From JAKSSE01 sp045597645 (lineage in GTDB: Bacteria > Bacillota > Clostridia > Lachnospirales > Lachnospiraceae), in assembly GCA_045597645.1 (NCBI GenBank), contig JAZLKM010000049.1:62001-126000 (forward strand): 64,000 nucleotides of DNA. Reading direction: 5' to 3'. Each line of letters opens with the position of its first letter. Positions within the stretch are counted from its first letter, which is position 1. Shown in pieces: positions 5,590 through 14,955 of the stretch. A program made the translations under genes and the position numbers. Below the pieces are notes generated by a model, which was not told the DNA's origin, ran no database searches, and worked only from the letters and a program-made list of their open reading frames with translations.

Positions 5590-7830
5590 TTAGATTTTTC
5601 CAATCAATGCTATCACTCTAAGCATAATCTCATCCGACATTCTCGGACGGAATCTGTGGCTGTAAAATACCTTCTTAAACGCCACAGAAATATGATACCT
5701 ATCTTTCGTAAATAATGCAAGAAGCCTTTGCTTATCCTCACTTATTTGCTGTCCAAATATTTGCTCGAAATCCTGCAGCATATTTCTAATATCAGCAAAG
5801 CGGTCCTTCTTGAAATATATTTTTATCCGCCACATTTGGAGCAAAAGGAAACTCATACCTTCTGCACTCGCGCTTCCTGGGTGGCGCCTAAATTTCATTG
5901 ACACGTATTCGCTGTCACAAAATGCCTGCCCCAGTCCTGCGCACACCATATACGTCCAGCAGTCATGCCCCACAACGTGGTCAGGAAGCTTCTTAACCAG
6001 CTGCTGCCTTGCAGCATTATTAAACACCTGAGTGCAACCCAATGCCGGACAATCAACCAGCGCATTGGCATAGTTAGGATTAATTTTGCCAAAGTCATGT
6101 GGCGTATGGCTAGTAAGCTCCTCATTGTAAAATTCGTAATTCGCAAAATACAGCTGGGGCTTATTATTTTCCGCGCCAAGGCTTCTGAAGTATGATACAG
6201 CACGAGCTATCTTTCCTGGCTCCCAAATATCATCCTGATCTGAAAAAGCATACAAATCCGCCACGTCGCACAGGCTCATCACTGTGAGGAAATTTTTGGC
6301 AAATCCCTTGTTCTCTCCTGTATAGAGGGTGAGCTTACCTGCCGCTTCATATTCTCTAAGTATCTCAACTGTATCGTCTGTAGATCCATCATCCCTGACA
6401 TATAGTTTAATCTCAAAATCATCCTGTTTTTGGTTTATGATACTGTCAATCTGTTCTCTAAGGAATTTATGGCCGTTGTACGTAGCCATTAGCACCGCAA
6501 CAGACTTAATCTCTGCTGCTCGACCAGGATTTTTTGCGTCCCATGGCTTCTCAGGTTCACTTACATCCTCTGGCGGATTAGGCCAATCGCCTCTAAGCTT
6601 TGCAATTATAAGTGTCAGCTGGATGATTCCCTGTATTACCAAAGTGCCTCCTATTGCGAGAATCGTACCTTCCATAGAAATCTCATCAGACCATTTTTGG
6701 ACAAAGATAATAGAAAAGATCATCGAAGATACAACACCTGCCACGCCTACCAATAGCTGCGGCTTAAGTATCCTAAGCAGTGTACACAGATATAGGAAGC
6801 ATGATGTAATGGCATTAAATACAGAGATAAGAATTACAAATATAAACAGATATGCATAATCAGCTATACCTGCTCCAAACAACAACACCAAAACCGGCTT
6901 TGCCAGAAGCTTAGAGCCTATGAGCGCTACAATGACAAGTCCTGCTGTAAGCACTCCGAATCGTTTCAAAGTGCCATAAAAGCTTTTCTTATTTCCATTG
7001 TTATAATCTCTGGTGAGTCCTGGAATAACTGGTGCAAACAGTGTCTGCGCTGCAAGCTGTACTACAAGTGTAGGTGAAGCAATAGATGCGTATATTCCAT
7101 TTATCTCCTCACCGTGGTATTTTTCCAAAAAAATCCTAGGGAGTGAAAAACTCAGATTATTAAAAACTGCGACAAGCATTATAGGTGTGCAGATAGCCAG
7201 AAGTTTGAATACTCCATTGCACTTTGCATTTACCTGCTCAGGCTCATAGTCCTTCTCCAGTCTGCGTATCACGACTTGGTCCAGTCCCAACACTAGAACG
7301 ATTGCGGCAACGTCCATTGCAATAATAGAGTATAGGAGGCTACCTGTAATCTTAAGGACAGCAGTGAATGACACAAGACTGGCCACTCCTCTAAGCAGCA
7401 TTGAAATGCCTGCAATATCAAGTCTTTGCCACTTCTGTTCGATGCCATAGTACACATCTACGAAGCCCTCAATCGCCTTAAGTCCCATGAAGGCTATAAT
7501 TACCAACGTCTTCTCAACGGGATAACGACCAATAGCAATCATCACAAGGCAAAATACTACTGCGATTATGTTGCTGAGAATTCTGGATACTATGTACGTC
7601 TTATTCGAGTACTCGCCATCCAGGTCCGATACCTGATAAGGTCTCATGTTAAACAGCGACACTACTGACGGTGCAGCAGTCACTGAGGTTGCAAGCGCAA
7701 AAATACCTGCCATGTCGTATCCAGCAACGCGTACAATAATTACACTGAGCACCCATATGCAAAAATAGTATGCCATGGAACCCACTGTGTTAAACAGCAT
7801 ATTCTGTTGTACGCTTTTTTGCTTTGCCAC
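5590..7830 (-). CDS. Flippase-glycosyltransferase fusion: Wzx-like (PST) domain plus GT2 domain
   Basis: A 746-residue fusion. Residues 1 to about 410 form a polysaccharide flippase of the PST/MATE type with a dozen or so membrane segments (start QNMLFNTVGSMAYYFCIW; also MRPYQVSDLDGEYSNKTYI). From about 445 a complete GT2 domain follows, with VAVLMATYNG, VRDDGSTDDT and the metal site FSDQDDIW, the SDQDD form common in rhamnosyltransferase-like enzymes. The fusion would couple addition of a sugar at the inner face with flipping of the lipid-linked glycan. I chose the GTG at 7830 (AKQKSVQQN follows) because GGAG lies before it and it starts 1 base after the upstream stop; an ATG 11 codons earlier lies within the previous gene. 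No frameshift or linker repeat is visible. Confidence 0.85.
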   Translation of the reverse strand: MAKQKSVQQNMLFNTVGSMAYYFCIWVLSVIIVRVAGYDMAGIFALATSVTAAPSVVSLFNMRPYQVSDLDGEYSNKTYIVSRILSNIIAVVFCLVMIAIGRYPVEKTLVIIAFMGLKAIEGFVDVYYGIEQKWQRLDIAGISMLLRGVASLVSFTAVLKITGSLLYSIIAMDVAAIVLVLGLDQVVIRRLEKDYEPEQVNAKCNGVFKLLAICTPIMLVAVFNNLSFSLPRIFLEKYHGEEINGIYASIASPTLVVQLAAQTLFAPVIPGLTRDYNNGNKKSFYGTLKRFGVLTAGLVIVALIGSKLLAKPVLVLLFGAGIADYAYLFIFVILISVFNAITSCFLYLCTLLRILKPQLLVGVAGVVSSMIFSIIFVQKWSDEISMEGTILAIGGTLVIQGIIQLTLIIAKLRGDWPNPPEDVSEPEKPWDAKNPGRAAEIKSVAVLMATYNGHKFLREQIDSIINQKQDDFEIKLYVRDDGSTDDTVEILREYEAAGKLTLYTGENKGFAKNFLTVMSLCDVADLYAFSDQDDIWEPGKIARAVSYFRSLGAENNKPQLYFANYEFYNEELTSHTPHDFGKINPNYANALVDCPALGCTQVFNNAARQQLVKKLPDHVVGHDCWTYMVCAGLGQAFCDSEYVSMKFRRHPGSASAEGMSFLLLQMWRIKIYFKKDRFADIRNMLQDFEQIFGQQISEDKQRLLALFTKDRYHISVAFKKVFYSHRFRPRMSDEIMLRVIALIGKI

Positions 7831-7831
7831 T

Positions 7832-9691
7832 TTATCTCCACTCCTGGATAGAAAAATCCGCATAGTCCTTGGTTAGATTCTTATTGTAGTATGGGTCTCC
7901 GTTTTCGAGGTACTTAGCCCACTTCTCCTGTAAAAGCTTGGTCTCCTTCGCGAATCTGGCCCGCTTTTTCTCATCGTCCTCGTAGCCTCTTGACTTGCTC
8001 TCATAGTGATAGAACTCTGCCTTCGGATGGTATACGACAAGATATCCCAATTCTCTTACCTTTAGGCAAAAGTCCACATCATTATATGCAACTACAAAGT
8101 CCTCTGAGAGGCCGCCTGCCGCCTCGTACACCGACTTTTTAGTCATAAGGCATGCTGCAGTCACTGCTGAATAATTGTTGCAGCCACACAGTCTCATAAA
8201 ATTGCCTGGCTGATCGTAGCCAAAATCAGTAAATACGTTGGCTGCTGCCCCGCCCAGTCCGATAACTACTCCTGCATGCTGTATCGTATCATCTTCAAAT
8301 CTAAGCTTGGCACCCACTATACCCACATCTGATCTACGAATATATCCCATCATATGGTCTATAGCATCCGGCCTGATCATCTCAATGTCGTTATTCATTA
8401 GAAGCAAGTAGTCACCACTTGCAGCCTTAACGCCAAAATTATTAATTTTTGAATAATTGAACTCGCCATCATAATAAACTACTTTTACATCAGGTCGTTT
8501 GCTAAGCTCTTCGTAGAACGCAAATGTCTCCGGATTGGTACTATTGTTCTCCACAATCACATACTCAATGTTCTTGTATGTGCTCTTCTCATCAATGGAC
8601 CTCATAGCCGTCTTCAAATCCTCAATGTGGTCCTTGGTAGGAATAATAATCGACAGAAGCGGCTCATCATCCCAGTGGAAGGTGGTATGATACAGGCCAT
8701 AATGCTCTCCTATCTCAACAGTAGCATTGAGACCTACTCTCTTATAATGATCCTCTATTGCCAGCTTTCCAGTCTCATATGCATATAGCTTTTGCTCCGG
8801 ATGATCTGCTGTACTGGTCTCATTGCTTCTCCAATGATAGAGAATGCGATGTACGTGATGTACATGTGCCGCCTTTTCGCAGGCTCTAAGAGTCAAGTCA
8901 TAGTCCTGAGAACCATCATATTTTCCGTCAAGATATCCTATCTCATCAAGCAAAGATTTCTTAATAGCCATAAGATGCGATATGTAATTCATTGTACACA
9001 GATAGTCTGGACTATAATCCGGCTTGAACATTCCGCCATAGAAATAATTACCTTTTGAATTCATTAAGTCCTGGTCAGAATACAGCACATCTATGTCTGG
9101 GCTCTCATTTATAGCCTTGGCAAATTCATACAGAGCATCCGCAGTAATCACGTCATCATGATCGCAAAATACTATGTAATCACCGGTCGCCATACGTATG
9201 GCTGCATTAGTGTTCTCTGCGATACCCAAATTATCCTTGAGAAGCTCGTATTTTATTCTCTTATCGCCAGCCGCATATTTTTCCACAGCTGCTCCCAGCG
9301 GGCTTCCCTCCCCTGTGCCATCTGCCAGACATAATTCCAGATTTTGATATGTCTGAGTGCGAACGCAGGAAATGAGTTCGCCAAGATACTTTTCGTTAGT
9401 CTTGTACATAGGTACGACAATAGAAAATAGCGGTTGGATATTGAACTTTGTCTCTCTTTGTCTGTTAAGCTCCTCAAGCGTCAGCTTATGATCCAAAGTC
9501 CACCACTGGTGGCTATGACAGTTGCCATTACCAAACTTAACCCTATCGTACGCCCTAACAGCAGTGCGGTACACTCCATCTCTGCGCAGGTAATGCTTCC
9601 AGCGACGCAGGAAATTCATAATCTTAGTCTTGATCCCTGCGTTGTACTCTGCATATTTTTCTTTTAAATGCGGATTAGAATATTCAGCCAT
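7832..9691 (-). CDS. Large glycosyltransferase with two GT2 domains (rhamnan-type)
   Basis: A 619-residue soluble protein. An N-terminal basic region of about 80 residues precedes a first GT-A domain (FSIVVPMYKTNEKYL, CLADGTGEGS, metal site FCDHDDV). A second GT-A domain begins near residue 345 (LLSIIIPTKDH, VIVENNSTNPET, LLMNNDIEM) and ends with the acceptor-side motif FVVAYNDVDFCLKVRELGY. Such tandem GT2 proteins build rhamnose-containing O-antigen or wall backbones. Both domains look intact, so it may make two linkages. It is a close relative of the protein encoded next (9695-11086) and of 27222-29327, which keep only one full domain each. GGAG lies 9 bases before the ATG. Confidence 0.85.
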   Translation of the reverse strand: MAEYSNPHLKEKYAEYNAGIKTKIMNFLRRWKHYLRRDGVYRTAVRAYDRVKFGNGNCHSHQWWTLDHKLTLEELNRQRETKFNIQPLFSIVVPMYKTNEKYLGELISCVRTQTYQNLELCLADGTGEGSPLGAAVEKYAAGDKRIKYELLKDNLGIAENTNAAIRMATGDYIVFCDHDDVITADALYEFAKAINESPDIDVLYSDQDLMNSKGNYFYGGMFKPDYSPDYLCTMNYISHLMAIKKSLLDEIGYLDGKYDGSQDYDLTLRACEKAAHVHHVHRILYHWRSNETSTADHPEQKLYAYETGKLAIEDHYKRVGLNATVEIGEHYGLYHTTFHWDDEPLLSIIIPTKDHIEDLKTAMRSIDEKSTYKNIEYVIVENNSTNPETFAFYEELSKRPDVKVVYYDGEFNYSKINNFGVKAASGDYLLLMNNDIEMIRPDAIDHMMGYIRRSDVGIVGAKLRFEDDTIQHAGVVIGLGGAAANVFTDFGYDQPGNFMRLCGCNNYSAVTAACLMTKKSVYEAAGGLSEDFVVAYNDVDFCLKVRELGYLVVYHPKAEFYHYESKSRGYEDDEKKRARFAKETKLLQEKWAKYLENGDPYYNKNLTKDYADFSIQEWR

Positions 9692-9694
9692 TCG

Positions 9695-11086
9695 TTAAAT
9701 CTCCACCGGATCAGCCGGCATCACATATGGATTGTATACTATAGTCTTGCCTTGTTTTAATACATAGTCGCAGAATGCATCGCACATCTGCGTCGTCATT
9801 AGCACTTTGTCTGGGGCTTCCTTTGAGAAACCATCCCACAGTTCCTTCTTGGTTATAAATAAATCCGAGCCAACCCTTTTAACGCTGTGCGGACACACTG
9901 ACAAATAGAAAGTGCCTACATTGACCATATCCATTCCCTTTGGCTTACTACCATAAGTCCACGCAGGAATGCCACCTACAATTCCCACTTCGGGGCGCAG
10001 AAGGTATCCCAATAATTCCTCCCTGTAGTTGGGGTTTGCAATTTCAAGTCCTGGAGACTGGAACAAAATATAATCCTTGCCAATTCTGTCTTTTTCACCC
10101 GGAAGTACCACGTGGTCTGTATGATACACTCCGTACATTCCTTCACGCATAGTCACTCCGGAATAGAGCTTCGTTCTCCTAAAATGCTTCTCGAGAGCCT
10201 TTTTCCCTGCTTCGTACGCATATAGTTTCTGATCACTCTCATCGGCAGTACTATCACCTGAAATACGCCAGCGATACAATATTTCTGGCACGTGCACCAC
10301 CTGCTTTGCCATTTCACAAGCTCTCAAAGTATAGTCGTAATCCTGAGAGCCATCCAGCTCCTGGCGCATTGGGCCCATTTTTTGAACCAGTTCACGTTTG
10401 AGTGCCAAAAGGTGACAGATATAATTGGTAGACTCTAGAAGATATGGATCATAGTCAGGTTTTAGGAACGGGTCATAATAGCTTCGTCCTATGCTATCCA
10501 CCTTGTCTTGATCAGAGTAGATTGCCTCGCAATTTGGATTTTCCTTAATTGCCTTGGCGAATTGATACAATGCATCAGGCCTCAAAATATCATCGTGGTC
10601 ACAAAATACCAGAAAGTCTCCCGAAGACATAATAATAGCTTCATTCGTATTCTCAGATATTCCCAAGTTAGCATCCAAGCTCTTGTATTTTATTCTCGGA
10701 TCACAGGCTTTCGCCGCAGTAATAATGCGCTCGGTCTCGCTTCCTTTGCCAGAGGCATCCGCGAAGCAGATTTCAAAGTTCCTATATGTCTGCCCCAGCA
10801 CGCTATCAATCAAATCCTGCAAAAGCTTAGAATTAGTCCTGTACACCGGAATCACCAAGCTGAACTTCGTTGTGTATCTATTCTGTTCTTCCTTCATTCG
10901 CTCCAAATCAAAGTGATTAGGAGTCACTTTAAGCAGGTACTTTTTGTAAATTAATTTTTTCTTCTCACGCACAAAAAATCTCTTTACTGTGGCCTTGAAC
11001 CCATTTTTTTCCAAGTATCTACGGCCCCTACCCACTATTCTTCTGATTTGATATCCGATGCCGGATGTACTTGATTTGGCCATCAC
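9695..11086 (-). CDS. GT2 glycosyltransferase with a degenerate second domain
   Basis: A 463-residue paralogue of the preceding two-domain enzyme. The first GT-A domain is complete: KFSLVIPVYRTNSKLL, CFADASGKGSE and FCDHDDIL, then YSDQDKVDS and FLKPDYDPYLLESTNYICHLLAL. The second domain has lost its nucleotide-binding half; only about 130 residues remain (LLRPEVGIVGGIPAW...NVGTFYLSVCPHSVK...YNPYVMPADPVEI), with no DXD. It is likely to transfer one sugar, with the remnant helping fold or acceptor binding. Starts: GTG 11086 with GGAG 7 bases upstream, or ATG 11083; both overlap the stop of the upstream membrane-protein gene. Confidence 0.8.
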   Translation of the reverse strand: MMAKSSTSGIGYQIRRIVGRGRRYLEKNGFKATVKRFFVREKKKLIYKKYLLKVTPNHFDLERMKEEQNRYTTKFSLVIPVYRTNSKLLQDLIDSVLGQTYRNFEICFADASGKGSETERIITAAKACDPRIKYKSLDANLGISENTNEAIIMSSGDFLVFCDHDDILRPDALYQFAKAIKENPNCEAIYSDQDKVDSIGRSYYDPFLKPDYDPYLLESTNYICHLLALKRELVQKMGPMRQELDGSQDYDYTLRACEMAKQVVHVPEILYRWRISGDSTADESDQKLYAYEAGKKALEKHFRRTKLYSGVTMREGMYGVYHTDHVVLPGEKDRIGKDYILFQSPGLEIANPNYREELLGYLLRPEVGIVGGIPAWTYGSKPKGMDMVNVGTFYLSVCPHSVKRVGSDLFITKKELWDGFSKEAPDKVLMTTQMCDAFCDYVLKQGKTIVYNPYVMPADPVEI

Positions 11087-12864
11087 TTTCTCACTCCTAC
11101 AAATCCATGTTCATTTTCATAGAGAACTGTGACATCCTCGAATATCTCGGGTTCAAAATAATACAAGCTGTCCCCTGTAACCAGCACATACTTGGCATCT
11201 CTCGCCATGTCCTTATACTCCTGCGTATAATCTGCCGGACCATTGGGCCACCAATCAAAATATCTATTTTCCAAATCCAGCTGAGCTATGCAAAAATATG
11301 AGTCGCTCCAAGGCATAATAGCCATGAATTCATCTGTGTGAATCTCATTTTCCAAATTGGTCGCGGCATAATTTAATAGTTCAACCTTCTCATTAGGTAT
11401 GCGTCTGAAGTAATCATCCCCTTGGTCTGCAGCCACCACCATTAAATTGTAGTCATAGAGATTATTGTATAGCGAGCCCGCCTTTGGAGAAGCCAGAAGC
11501 TGATTATGCAGCCACAATCTTGTGTCTATTTTCCCTATGAACATGACAAACACTGCCGCCCACACAGCAAGCATGCAGGTTGCAAGATTTCTAATTTCAT
11601 TAGACATAGCTGCCAATCCGTCCACTGTTAGCACTATTAAAAACGCCCACAGCAGATAGTGATACTTATAATAGTAGTATGTAGATACTATTCCCAATCT
11701 GGCCGCCAAAAGGAAGGCCAGTGAATTCAGCAGAGTAATTCCTGCAAACCAATGAATGCTTTCTATCGACTTGCGCTTAATTGCCATATAGATGCCGTAG
11801 ATTGCAAAAGGAAGCCACCATACGAAGGTTGAGAAAAGGTCGCGATATATACTGCCCTCCTCCTTTATACTGCCTCCAACGGTCAAATCATCGGTTACAA
11901 AAATACCTCTGTAGGTAAATAAAAGTGCATAGACAATAGGCACTACAAAAATAATCAGGTCCAAAACCACGGCCTTGGCAATGCGCTTTTTCTTCAGCTG
12001 CCATATGCTTACTCTTAGGAAAATTGAAACAAACAGTAACGGTGCAAACAGTGCATAGCATACTACCATGGCCGTGCAGCCCAAGAGCAAAATAGCTGTT
12101 CCAATTCTCTCATCCATTTCCTCACTTACAACTAGCTCAGTTATAAGTACTAGTCCTAAAGTCAAGGTAATGGCCTGATCGAGGTATATGAAGCCGTAGA
12201 GATATGCGTTCATCGGATATCCCGCCATATATAGAAGTGGCGCAACGACACCTGCAATCTGCATAAATCTGTCCTTAAGCAGAGGTCTTATGGTGCCAAA
12301 TATGATAAGTCCTGACATGAACATATTTATCAGTACACCTAGGCAATACGCCTGATACCAATGTCCATATGCCACGAATGGCTCGAAAAATTCTATGAGA
12401 AGAGCATTAAATAGCGAATGATAGTACATGTCGACCAGATTTTGGTCTCTGACCACTCTCATAGCCTCCATGTAGTGAGCTGTACCATCTGCCACAAGGA
12501 AATTCGGTGACAGCGCCGTGCCATACTGCTTAATTGCAAATACTATTGACACCAAAAGTATCATCACTACAGCAGCTATATCCGCTACAGCAATTTTTTC
12601 ATATGCTTGCTTACCCAGCTTTCTAAGTCCAATTGTCCAGCCCACAGCGCCAAGTGCCAGATCGAATAATCCAATTGAAAGTGCACATACAGGTATGTGT
12701 ACCAGAGAGAACAAGCCTCCAAAGAATACATTAGTGCAAACAAATATTAAGAAGCTAACAGCCACCCATGTAACTATTGGCTGTCCATGCTTTGTCTTTT
12801 TTAGTGTGAAAATCGCGCTATATAGTGCGATTACTCCAAGTAACAAAATAATTGAAGATATCAT
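11083..12864 (-). CDS. Multi-spanning membrane protein, GT-C-like, unknown
   Basis: A 593-residue protein with about twelve hydrophobic segments in the first 480 residues and a soluble C-terminal part of about 110 residues, probably outside the cell. The stretch ALSPNFLVADGTAHYMEAMRV carries acidic and histidine residues in the first large loop, where GT-C glycosyltransferases keep their catalytic aspartate. I do not recognise a named family. I chose ATG 12864 (MISSIILLLG) because it lies 1 base after the upstream stop; a start 21 codons earlier would lie inside the previous gene. Its place between DUF2142 proteins and GT2 enzymes fits a role in glycan polymerisation or decoration. The function is inference. 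Confidence 0.6.
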   Translation of the reverse strand: MISSIILLLGVIALYSAIFTLKKTKHGQPIVTWVAVSFLIFVCTNVFFGGLFSLVHIPVCALSIGLFDLALGAVGWTIGLRKLGKQAYEKIAVADIAAVVMILLVSIVFAIKQYGTALSPNFLVADGTAHYMEAMRVVRDQNLVDMYYHSLFNALLIEFFEPFVAYGHWYQAYCLGVLINMFMSGLIIFGTIRPLLKDRFMQIAGVVAPLLYMAGYPMNAYLYGFIYLDQAITLTLGLVLITELVVSEEMDERIGTAILLLGCTAMVVCYALFAPLLFVSIFLRVSIWQLKKKRIAKAVVLDLIIFVVPIVYALLFTYRGIFVTDDLTVGGSIKEEGSIYRDLFSTFVWWLPFAIYGIYMAIKRKSIESIHWFAGITLLNSLAFLLAARLGIVSTYYYYKYHYLLWAFLIVLTVDGLAAMSNEIRNLATCMLAVWAAVFVMFIGKIDTRLWLHNQLLASPKAGSLYNNLYDYNLMVVAADQGDDYFRRIPNEKVELLNYAATNLENEIHTDEFMAIMPWSDSYFCIAQLDLENRYFDWWPNGPADYTQEYKDMARDAKYVLVTGDSLYYFEPEIFEDVTVLYENEHGFVGVRK

Positions 12865-12865
12865 C

Positions 12866-14950
12866 CTAGTACCCCAGTAAATATGCATGTCTGTAATATA
12901 CAACAATTGCCCAAGCCAACACCGCACTCATAGTCAGCATGGTATATGTAAATGAACGTGCTGATTGCTTATTACCGTCCGGTGGATTGATTGCAAGTCC
13001 AACAAGTGGCACCATGCTCACAAAATATCTGCCCTGAATTCCCTCTACTATGGGGTTTCCAGTGCCATTTGTCACCACATCAAATACATATATAGATCCA
13101 ATAACTGCAAAAAATACCAGTATGGCTGCGACTATAGGTATAACACGATACGACACTCTAACCTTATATCCAGTCAGCTTCTCCTTAGGATATGCCACCA
13201 CCAACATCACTAGTGGCACTACGAAAACAAGCATGCCCAGATGCATATTGTTCCATCCTAATGAACTATATGAGACAAAATATGTAGACAAGCCATCTGC
13301 TACAGTTCTGACTATTACCTTCATAAACTCTATAGGGTAATTCATCACAAATTGTAGCTGGCTCATACCTTCGTATCCAGAAGCCGCAAGAGCTCCTGTC
13401 TCGCCTACGTCTGTCAGATTGTATGATGTTATCAAATCTCCAAACACAAGCTGCCATACCACGTACAGCACCAGCGGAGATATTGATATTGCAAAGGTCC
13501 TAATATATTTTTTGACACTTCCAAATCTTTCTCTTGGTATCATAAACACCAGAAGACCTAAAACCACATACACATATTTATTCATGTATACAAGGAGCAG
13601 CATGATTCCGATTGGAAGCATCTGTAACAGTCCCAGCTGTCTTGGTTCGCCAAATGCCAGTCTGTATACCATCGCGATAAATAGAAAACAAAATGCATTT
13701 AGCAATGTATCCGATGACATTGATGCAGACAGGAAAACGCATATCGGTGCCAGCATTCCCGCTGCAAGTATATACTTTCTCGACGGCATGATTGCCACTG
13801 CTATAGATGTGATAATCACATAGGCCAGCATGTTAAGTAAATGAGCTAGTATACCTGCCATATCCAGCGTCAAGTGCCTCTTCATAGCAATTTTCACGCC
13901 TAGTGCCTGCGGGTAATAGAATAGCGAAGCAAAGCTCCTTGGGTCACCATATGCCTGCGGGATATCGCTGATGATTCTTGACTTATGCAGCTCTTTAAGT
14001 GAGCCTGCCCGAGTTGAATCAGGCTCTACTGGCGTAATTAAGTAATCCGTATAATCGCAAGGCACCTGCTCTATACCGGGATTATGTCCTAAAGTAACGA
14101 ATGGAAACAGAACATTGCCGTATGCCACATCGCAGGTCCTGTAATAATGCATATTACCATCCGCCTCAGCCCCCAGTGGTGTGACAAACGAAAAGATAGT
14201 CCCAAAGATAAGCGCTACGATAGCATACTGGAAGTGAGCCGGAAGAGCTTTGCGAACCTTACGGTCGACGTTTTTCTGCGTGAGCTCCGGCTTGCTGGTC
14301 AGATAAGGGAAAAAGAACATTATTGGAGCTATTCCACCTGCATTTAATCCCTTTATACAGTAGAAAAATACCCAATCTGCATTGGTTACGATAACTAAAG
14401 GTCCATTGACCCAGTAGCTACCCACTATGTACATCAAAAGTATTACTATTGCTGCTCCGATTCCAATGAGTCGCATCTTGAGCGATATTCGTGGAGCATT
14501 TCTTCTCTCATAGAGCATCACAGCGAGCGGTACAAGCGGATACCAATAAGCCATCTGAACAATAAATATATCTCCCAAAGTACCAAGTGACACGAAAAAT
14601 TGCTCAGGTGCCAAATATAGTGAGTATCCAAATAGTCTGCCCAGCTCTGATAGAGAAGCGCCAACCCAGCCGTGACGAACCGCATATAGCAAATAAATAA
14701 TCTGACCTACCCCAATGGCTGAAAGTGAGATGATCTGTACGATTTTTACCCTCTTACAGTGCTCTTCTGTCATGCAGGCTGCAAGCATAGCGAAGCCACC
14801 CAATATCATTGCGCTCCACGGTCCAGCCATAGCCGCAGATATCACTCCAGGGAAAAGAGCAATCAAAAGCATCGTCCATCGGTACGCTTTTGTGTGTACC
14901 AATGAATATGCCATTGCAATTATGAAAATAATCAGTGACAAAATTGCCAT
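12866..14950 (-). CDS. DUF2142-type membrane protein with an extra N-terminal membrane domain
   Basis: A 694-residue protein. The C-terminal part from about residue 240 matches its two tandem neighbours: SFVTPLGAEADGNMHYYRTCDVAYGN, a loop, then RSFASLFYYPQALG, a pattern I associate with DUF2142. The first 230 residues form another set of hydrophobic segments that the neighbours lack, with FLVxxGTLGD-like and ERRNAPRISLKMRL stretches between them, so this looks like a fusion or an N-terminal extension. GT-C-like activity (acidic loop after the first DUF2142 helix) is plausible but not shown. The ATG has GGGAG upstream at a wide spacing (about 12 bases). The stop lies 1 base before the next start. 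Confidence 0.7.
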   Translation of the reverse strand: MAILSLIIFIIAMAYSLVHTKAYRWTMLLIALFPGVISAAMAGPWSAMILGGFAMLAACMTEEHCKRVKIVQIISLSAIGVGQIIYLLYAVRHGWVGASLSELGRLFGYSLYLAPEQFFVSLGTLGDIFIVQMAYWYPLVPLAVMLYERRNAPRISLKMRLIGIGAAIVILLMYIVGSYWVNGPLVIVTNADWVFFYCIKGLNAGGIAPIMFFFPYLTSKPELTQKNVDRKVRKALPAHFQYAIVALIFGTIFSFVTPLGAEADGNMHYYRTCDVAYGNVLFPFVTLGHNPGIEQVPCDYTDYLITPVEPDSTRAGSLKELHKSRIISDIPQAYGDPRSFASLFYYPQALGVKIAMKRHLTLDMAGILAHLLNMLAYVIITSIAVAIMPSRKYILAAGMLAPICVFLSASMSSDTLLNAFCFLFIAMVYRLAFGEPRQLGLLQMLPIGIMLLLVYMNKYVYVVLGLLVFMIPRERFGSVKKYIRTFAISISPLVLYVVWQLVFGDLITSYNLTDVGETGALAASGYEGMSQLQFVMNYPIEFMKVIVRTVADGLSTYFVSYSSLGWNNMHLGMLVFVVPLVMLVVAYPKEKLTGYKVRVSYRVIPIVAAILVFFAVIGSIYVFDVVTNGTGNPIVEGIQGRYFVSMVPLVGLAINPPDGNKQSARSFTYTMLTMSAVLAWAIVVYYRHAYLLGY

Positions 14951-14955
14951 ATTAA

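Noticed and set aside
6329..6859. A 176-codon plus-strand open frame
   Set aside because: It is the shadow of the flippase-GT2 fusion, with low-complexity Ser/Ile-rich sequence.
7128..7150. Terminator inside the flippase domain
   Set aside because: The A-run is next to a short CCTAGG palindrome with no loop, so no stable hairpin forms.
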